Position numbers and translations under genes: made by a program
Shown: positions 59,360 through 64,000 of the stretch, one piece after another
Layout of the letters: each line of letters starts with the position of its first letter
How positions within the stretch are numbered: the first letter of the stretch is position 1
Source of the DNA: Phymorhynchus buccinoides
Lineage: Eukaryota; Mollusca; Gastropoda; Neogastropoda; Raphitomidae
Reading direction: 5' to 3'
Assembly (NCBI GenBank): GCA_017654935.2
Contig: CM065711.1
Coordinates: 26,234,079 to 26,298,078, forward strand
DNA length: 64,000 bases
Notes under the pieces: model-generated
The model's input: only the letters and a program-made list of their open reading frames with translations
Database searches by the model: none
Told to the model about the DNA's origin: nothing

Positions 59360-59360
<1 letters not shown>
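58440..59360. other. AT-rich stretch, no gene recognised
   Basis: No repeat family or protein-like frame identified over about 900 bp; the least repetitive part of the right half. Confidence 0.45.
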
Positions 59361-59364
<4 letters not shown>

Positions 59365-59409
<45 letters not shown>

Positions 59410-59434
59410 GGGGGGGGGGGGGGGGGAGAGCGGG

Positions 59435-59483
<49 letters not shown>

Positions 59484-59587
59484 CCAGGCAGACAGGCAGA
59501 CAGATAGACAGGCATACTGGCAGACAGACAGGCAGACAGACAGACAGTCAGAGAAACATACTGAGTCAGAATCAGAGTGACAGAGAT

Positions 59588-59621
<34 letters not shown>

Positions 59622-59625
59622 ATTG
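59365..59625. repeat. (GA)n, G runs and (CAGA)n compound microsatellite
   Basis: GA runs at 59365-59398 and 59438-59480, G runs of ~27 and ~29 at 59399-59426 and 59593-59621, and CAGA/CAGG tetramers between them. Confidence 0.9.
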
Positions 59626-59904
59626 AAGTGATATTCACAGGTGCATAATACACAGAGCCATTGAAGCAAGCTGTCTTTACAGACAGATCACTGTTGTTAC
59701 CTAGACACTGACGTGCCAAAGTGATATTCACAGGTGCATAATACACAGAGCCACTGAAGCAAGCTGTCTTTACAGACAGATCACTGTTGTTACCTAGACA
59801 CTGACGTGCCAAAGTGATATTCACAGGTGCATAATACACAGAGCCACTGAAGCAAGCTGTCTTTACAGACAGATCACTGTTGTTACCTAGACACTGACGT
59901 GCCA
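59626..59904. repeat. 93-bp tandem repeat, exactly 3 copies
   Basis: AAGTGATATTCACAGGTGCA … CTAGACACTGACGTGCC, 3 x 93 bp with one difference (CATTG/CACTG). 93 is a multiple of 3, giving a repeated pseudo-peptide on the - strand (CLGNNSDLSVKTACF). Confidence 0.93.
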
Positions 59905-60354
59905 ATCAAAAAGCATCAACTACAACAGGCGGCCGATACTCACGACAAGCTCTCTCTATAAATGTTTTAGTGTCTAACCAAGTTTATCTCTATAAAAAAA
60001 AAAAAATCTACAATACGTGTCTCCAAAGTAAAGTTCATATTCCGTATTCCAGATATTGTCCACGACTTCTTCATAACAGAACATTCGAATTTAACTTTAA
60101 CACATGTATGTACATTAGTCGTTACCCCTATCTTCAAACACAGCTATGCATGATGTATTGATGTAATGCATGACATTTGGCATGGAATAAATGACATTTG
60201 ATCAGCAAATCAATGTACTTTCGAACATTCCTACACACACGCACGCCTCCGTTTGTCCATGGATGAACAGAAGGGGGGGGGGGGGGGTGAAAAAAGGTAT
60301 GAAAACAAATATAAACAAAAGGAAAAAAGATGTGTAAGAGTATGAGAAAGGGAG

Positions 60355-60463
60355 ACAGAGAGAGAGAGAGATAGGAGGAGAAAGAAACTGCGACAGAGAG
60401 AAAGAGAGAGAGACAGAGAACATGAGAGTCAGACAGAGAGAAAGAGAGAAGAGAGATTGATAT

Positions 60464-60503
<40 letters not shown>

Positions 60504-60560
60504 GGGGGAGAGAGGGGGGAGAGAGAGGGGGGAAGAGAGAGCAGGAGAGAGAGAGAGCCC
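60355..60560. repeat. Imperfect (GA)n tract
   Basis: GA/GAA/GACA-rich sequence with G runs. Confidence 0.88.
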
Positions 60561-60678
60561 AGTTCAAATCGACCAAGAGAAAGAAAAGGGTCTAAAGGAA
60601 ATCTTTCTAGGGTGTTGGAATGCTGCAGAACAAACGGATCGTCGTAGGCCTACAGGGATTCTCCATGGTACCCACTGA

Positions 60679-60902
60679 TGCACGCGCCAGTCCCCAATGC
60701 ACAACCACGTTCATCAATCAATGCACGCGCCAGTCCCCAATGCACAACCACGTTCATCAATCAATGCACGCGCCAGTCCCCAATGCACAACCACGTTCAT
60801 CAATCAATGCACGTGCCAGTCCCCAATGCACAACCACGTTCATCAATCAATGCACGTGCCAGTCCCCAATGCACAACCACGTTCATCAATCAATGCACGC
60901 GC
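60679..60902. repeat. 43-bp tandem repeat, 5 copies plus partial
   Basis: Unit TGCACGCGCCAGTCCCCAAT + GCACAACCACGTTCATCAAT + CAA; C/T at the GCGC/GTGC site in two units. Confidence 0.92.
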
Positions 60903-61825
60903 CACACACCTTGCATCAAATCCGAGTTGGACTAAGAAAAAACAATTATTTTAAAATCCAATATTAATACACTGGGAAAAGAAAGGCAGGCACAACCACA
61001 ACAATACTTTTTGACATATCAGCCTACCTTCCAAATTATACTATGTTCCTTCCCTTTTCACACTTCAATTGAATTTAATGTTCCTTTTTATTTTGACATT
61101 TCATTTCGGAAAACATCATCCAGGTCCGTCAGGATATCGAGCCTCACTATTTTGTCATTTTTCAGTTTAGCTAATATCTTCCCGTTGGAAGACCAGACTA
61201 GTGCCGATGTGTCCGAGTGAGTGTTTGCCCGCGTCAACAGTTTGTAATTCGGAAGCGTAAGGTCTTCCGAAATGGAAACGCCAGTCTGTTTCAGTTTGCG
61301 CCTATTCTGAAGCACCTGGCTTCGCTTTTGTCGGCTGAAGAAACGCGCTATAATGGGTCGAGGCCTAGTGCCTCCCTGTTTCCCTGAACGATGGGCTATC
61401 TCCATGTCCCCCGGCCCCAGCGCCACCCCCACCTTTTCCTTGATGATGCCCATACATTTCTTCACAGTCTTCAACAGATTCTTTACCCCGTTCTGCCTCC
61501 TTCACCCCATACACTCTAATGTTCCACGACCTGCCATGTTGCTCATGATCGTTCATCGCGCGCTGCGTGTTAACATGCTCCTTTTGATTTTGAGCCTTTT
61601 CTTCATGAAGACTGTCGTTGGTACTCTTACTTCCTGCTTCAGTTTGTCGTTTTCAGTTTGCAGACAAAACACGTCACCTTCAATGCGTTCGATTCTTCCT
61701 TCTAATTTGGACACAACTTTGTCTATATCTTCTTTGGTCGCCAAAACAGACAGTTTTTCTTGAATGTCTTTGAGGATTTCTTGAAACTCCATTTCTTCGT
61801 CGAATGATTCATCACTGAGAAAATG

Positions 61826-62009
61826 GAGTTTTACGTCCTCTTGGTCTGAATCAGACACATATGGGACATTTGTAAATACAAATATGGTGGGAACAATACT
61901 GGAGGCAATGCCCGGAGGCAGTACGAAACCAGTAGAGTCCCGATTTTTTAAAATTAATACAGATAGCTGTAGCGGTTAAACCTCAGCGGCTATGGCACCG
62001 CCACAAGTA
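61826..62009 (-). mobile_element. SINE-D inserted in LINE ORF1 with target duplication
   Basis: Same sequence as 46917-47120. On both sides the LINE codons for Ser-Asp-Glu-Ser are repeated (- strand AGTGAYGAATC, at about 61810-61820 and 62231-62241), an 11-bp duplication with one mismatch. The palindromic MITE sits between the SINE end and the outer duplication. Confidence 0.78.
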
Positions 62010-62223
62010 GGGGAAGACGGGGTAAAAAGCGCATGGGCGGGTAAGAAGCCCACCCCAATTATCTCATGAAATAAAGAAAATTTCAGTCAAATTTGCCCAT
62101 GAGACGAATGTTAGACATTAACGCTCGTCTCATGGGCAAAATGAGACTGAAATTTGCTTCATTTCATGAGATAATTGGGGTGGGCTTCTTACCCGCCCAT
62201 GCGCTTTTTACCCCGTCTTCCCC
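62010..62223. mobile_element. Palindromic MITE with TA flanks (young copy 2)
   Basis: 214 bp, same length and sequence as 57612-57825 except one base. TA at 62008-62009 and 62224-62225. It landed at the edge of the SINE-D copy, so it is younger than that SINE. Confidence 0.92.
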
Positions 62224-62554
62224 TAGTAGTGGATTCGTCACTTCCCTGCTTTTGTTTTTTACTGTTGGCGAGTTGTTTTACTTCTGGGCTAGTCGGGCTA
62301 GAGGATGATGCAGACGGTTTTCGTTTACCGGGCGTTCTACTGAAAGTGAAATATTTCGAGATGCTAGTACTCATGCTCACGTTTTCAAAATATTTTCATT
62401 CAGTCATGTTTCAATCGTATTTTGTTCCGACGGGGCACAGAGACACATAGCACAAAGTGCAGAAATAAGCCCAGCATATATTCGCCACTACAACTATAAC
62501 AAGGGCGTCGCCGAGCGGCAGACATGTCCGTCACCAGCAATGCCACGCACTTTC

Positions 62555-62850
62555 AGGCTCCAGCGATCATTTTGACCTTGACCTTGACCTTGATCGGTAT
62601 GCCATCATCAGAACGGGCATAAGCCAAACCACCTTCATACCAAGTTTCAACATCCTATGTTGATCGGTGCCCGAGATATGGCTAAAAATAGATTTTTAGT
62701 TTTTAAGGTCGTACGTCAAGGTCAAGGTCACGACGGCAAAATGGTTTGCGCCGATCTCTTCCTATTAAGGAGGCACACCTTCACACAAAATTTGACGCGA
62801 TTCGGTCAAGCGGTTCGGGAGATATCCTTGGGACAGACAGGGGGAAAAAA
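62555..62850 (+). repeat. Dispersed repeat with TGACCTTGACCTTGACC motifs
   Basis: TTTTGACCTTGACCTTGACC, AAACCACCTTCATACCAAGT, TTGATCGGTGCCCGAGATAT, GTCAAGGTCAAGGTCACGAC, and the RTE-like end GATTCGGTCAAGCGGTTCGG-GAGATATCCTTGGGACAG. The last part also occurs at about 45605-45650 and loosely at 16290-16400. Confidence 0.72.
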
Positions 62851-63175
62851 GAAGAAAAAAAATACAAACCAGCCCATCGCAATGTTTGTTCACCTTCAGT
62901 GACGGACAATTAGCAGAAACAGTCACTGTCACTTTAGTCTAGCTCAGCTATTCTTCACAAACCGTCACTTCAACAATTTGTTTCCCATACCTCTTTTTTC
63001 CAGAGTCACATTTTATTCAGAGCCACAGTGGTGGGTTTTTTTTCAAAATCAACTCCTAAGAAACCACATTCTGTTCTCTGTTCGCTGACGGCAAGTCTCT
63101 TTGACCTCACTTGGCCTCTGCTGTCAAATCAATTTGGTTACTGTATCTAGTAACTATTCTCTTTAACTGTCTGTC
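62851..63175. other. Spacer, no gene recognised
   Basis: No protein-like frame or repeat family seen. Confidence 0.4.
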
Positions 63176-63181
63176 TGTCTG

Positions 63182-63277
<96 letters not shown>

Positions 63278-63287
63278 TCTCTCCCTC

Positions 63288-63319
<32 letters not shown>

Positions 63320-63362
63320 TATATGTGTAACCCCCCCCCCCACTCTCTCTCTCTCTCTCTCT
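63176..63362. repeat. (CT)n microsatellite with C run
   Basis: CT run 63186-63318, poly-C at 63331-63340, further CT to 63362. It yields false Leu-Ser and Arg-Glu frames. Confidence 0.93.
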
Positions 63363-63955
63363 GCCACCCCCCTCCCCCCTCCCCACCCCAACCTTTGTTT
63401 TCGGAAAGAGACTGATAGGGTTAGGATCAGCCTATATTTTCGGAAAGAGGCCTATATTTTCGGAACATATGGTGATAATTCTTATTATAAGTTGGCCTCA
63501 CCCTGTGGTGGCCTAGCTGTCAAATGAATTTGACTACTGAATTACACAGTTTTAGGGAGACGTACATCATGATATGTCGAGACAAGGGCATATCAGTGTG
63601 ATATCAGCGTGTGCTATTAATATGTCCTTGCGAACTTTTCAACTGGTTTTTACTTCCTTGTTGAAAGACAAGTCTTGTGAGTGACCACCAAATACTTTCA
63701 GCTCATTTTGGTAAGCTTTCATCAACCGAGGAACTTTTAGTGCATACAAAATGATGTGTTCTGTTCATTCTATTCTCTCGTGTCGTGTTTTTAGATTGAC
63801 AATAATTTTCTCAGCTGTTAAATCTCAGAAACGACAGCGTTTTCATGATTGAAATAGTGAACAGAAGATCGTGACTGTTCACTGGCAAAGAAACGAAGGG
63901 TTTTTAGGATGACGGCTCGGTGGGGTCAAGTGTTTGTGTTTTGGTCTAGTGTTTG
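63363..63955. other. Unassigned sequence at the window end
   Basis: TATATTTTCGGAAAGAG is duplicated near 63400-63455. No gene recognised. Confidence 0.4.
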
Positions 63956-63956
63956 C

Positions 63957-63957
<1 letters not shown>

Positions 63958-63990
<33 letters not shown>

Positions 63991-64000
63991 ACGCGCGCGC
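63958..64000. repeat. (CA)n / CG microsatellite at the edge
   Basis: CA run ending in CGCGCGCG at the last base. Confidence 0.85.

Larger units (their letters stand above)
61088..62380 (-). pseudogene. L1/Tx1-like LINE ORF1 (RNA-binding protein), broken and invaded
   Basis: ORF1 proteins of this clade coat the element RNA. The N-terminal part (62380-62224) is a Ser/Lys-rich stretch (MSTSISKYFTFSRTPGKRKP, KKQKQGSDES). It is separated from the rest by a palindromic MITE and a SINE-D copy. The frame resumes at 61826 with a coiled coil (EFQEILKDIQEKLSVLATKE, LEGRIERIEGDV), the RRM-like NIRVYGVKE and the C-terminal domain IIARFFSRQKRSQVLQNRR, KQTGVSISEDLT. Two frameshifts (near 61620 and 61470) also break it. 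The Met at 61858 that looks like a start lies in the inserted SINE-D. Confidence 0.8.

Noticed and set aside
61553..61858. Separate small protein starting MSDSDQEDVKLHF
   Set aside because: The first dozen codons come from the SINE-D insert, which has the same reading at 46917 and 24995. The rest is LINE ORF1.
46917..62009. SINE-D copies on both sides of the LINE acting as long terminal repeats
   Set aside because: The inner copy has its own target duplication within ORF1 and more copies exist elsewhere, so they are independent insertions.

Overview
This is animal (metazoan) nuclear DNA: spliced genes with GT-AG introns, tRNA-like SINEs, several non-LTR retrotransposon (LINE) lineages, many short inverted-repeat transposons (MITEs) and long microsatellites. 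The style (short CT/CA/GA microsatellites, long G runs, TTAA MITEs, L1/Tx1-like and CR1/jockey-like LINEs) suggests a marine lophotrochozoan, most likely a mollusc. That taxonomic call is inference. There are no bacterial features, CRISPR arrays or operons.

Only two host genes are convincing. The 3' two thirds of SDHA, the flavoprotein subunit of succinate dehydrogenase (complex II), runs on the + strand in eight exons (1436-14196). A complete two-exon BAG3/Starvin-type co-chaperone gene with WW domain, three IPV-like motifs and BAG domain runs on the - strand (44505-39083). Its upstream region has three heat-shock-type TTCnnGAA palindromes. The two genes end towards each other, about 25 kb apart, and the space between them is almost entirely repeats.

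Layout: 1-14.2 kb, SDHA exons in repeat-filled introns. Two exons have been partly tandem-duplicated: the exon at 3711-3911 has donor-bearing partial copies downstream, and the exon at 10941-11054 has four acceptor-bearing partial copies upstream. 14.2-38 kb, MITEs, SINEs, LINE ends and tandem arrays with units of 42, 43, 91, 40, 190 and 82 bp. 38-45 kb, the BAG gene, whose intron holds a CR1/jockey-like LINE with an open 605-codon reverse transcriptase frame plus two foldback MITEs. 45-64 kb, microsatellites and an L1/Tx1-like LINE on the - strand: a broken ORF2 (56302-47536) interrupted by exactly 51 copies of a 100-bp unit taken from its own coding sequence, and a broken ORF1 (62380-61088) containing a SINE-like insertion and a palindromic MITE.

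The common thread is local tandem amplification of pieces of transposons and of exons. At least five arrays can be traced to a transposon end or a LINE coding segment found in the same window. A second strong signal is a set of TTAA-flanked MITEs beginning CCC/CCCC or CTC, one of them inserted inside a sibling with a visible TTAA duplication, which points to a piggyBac-type mechanism.
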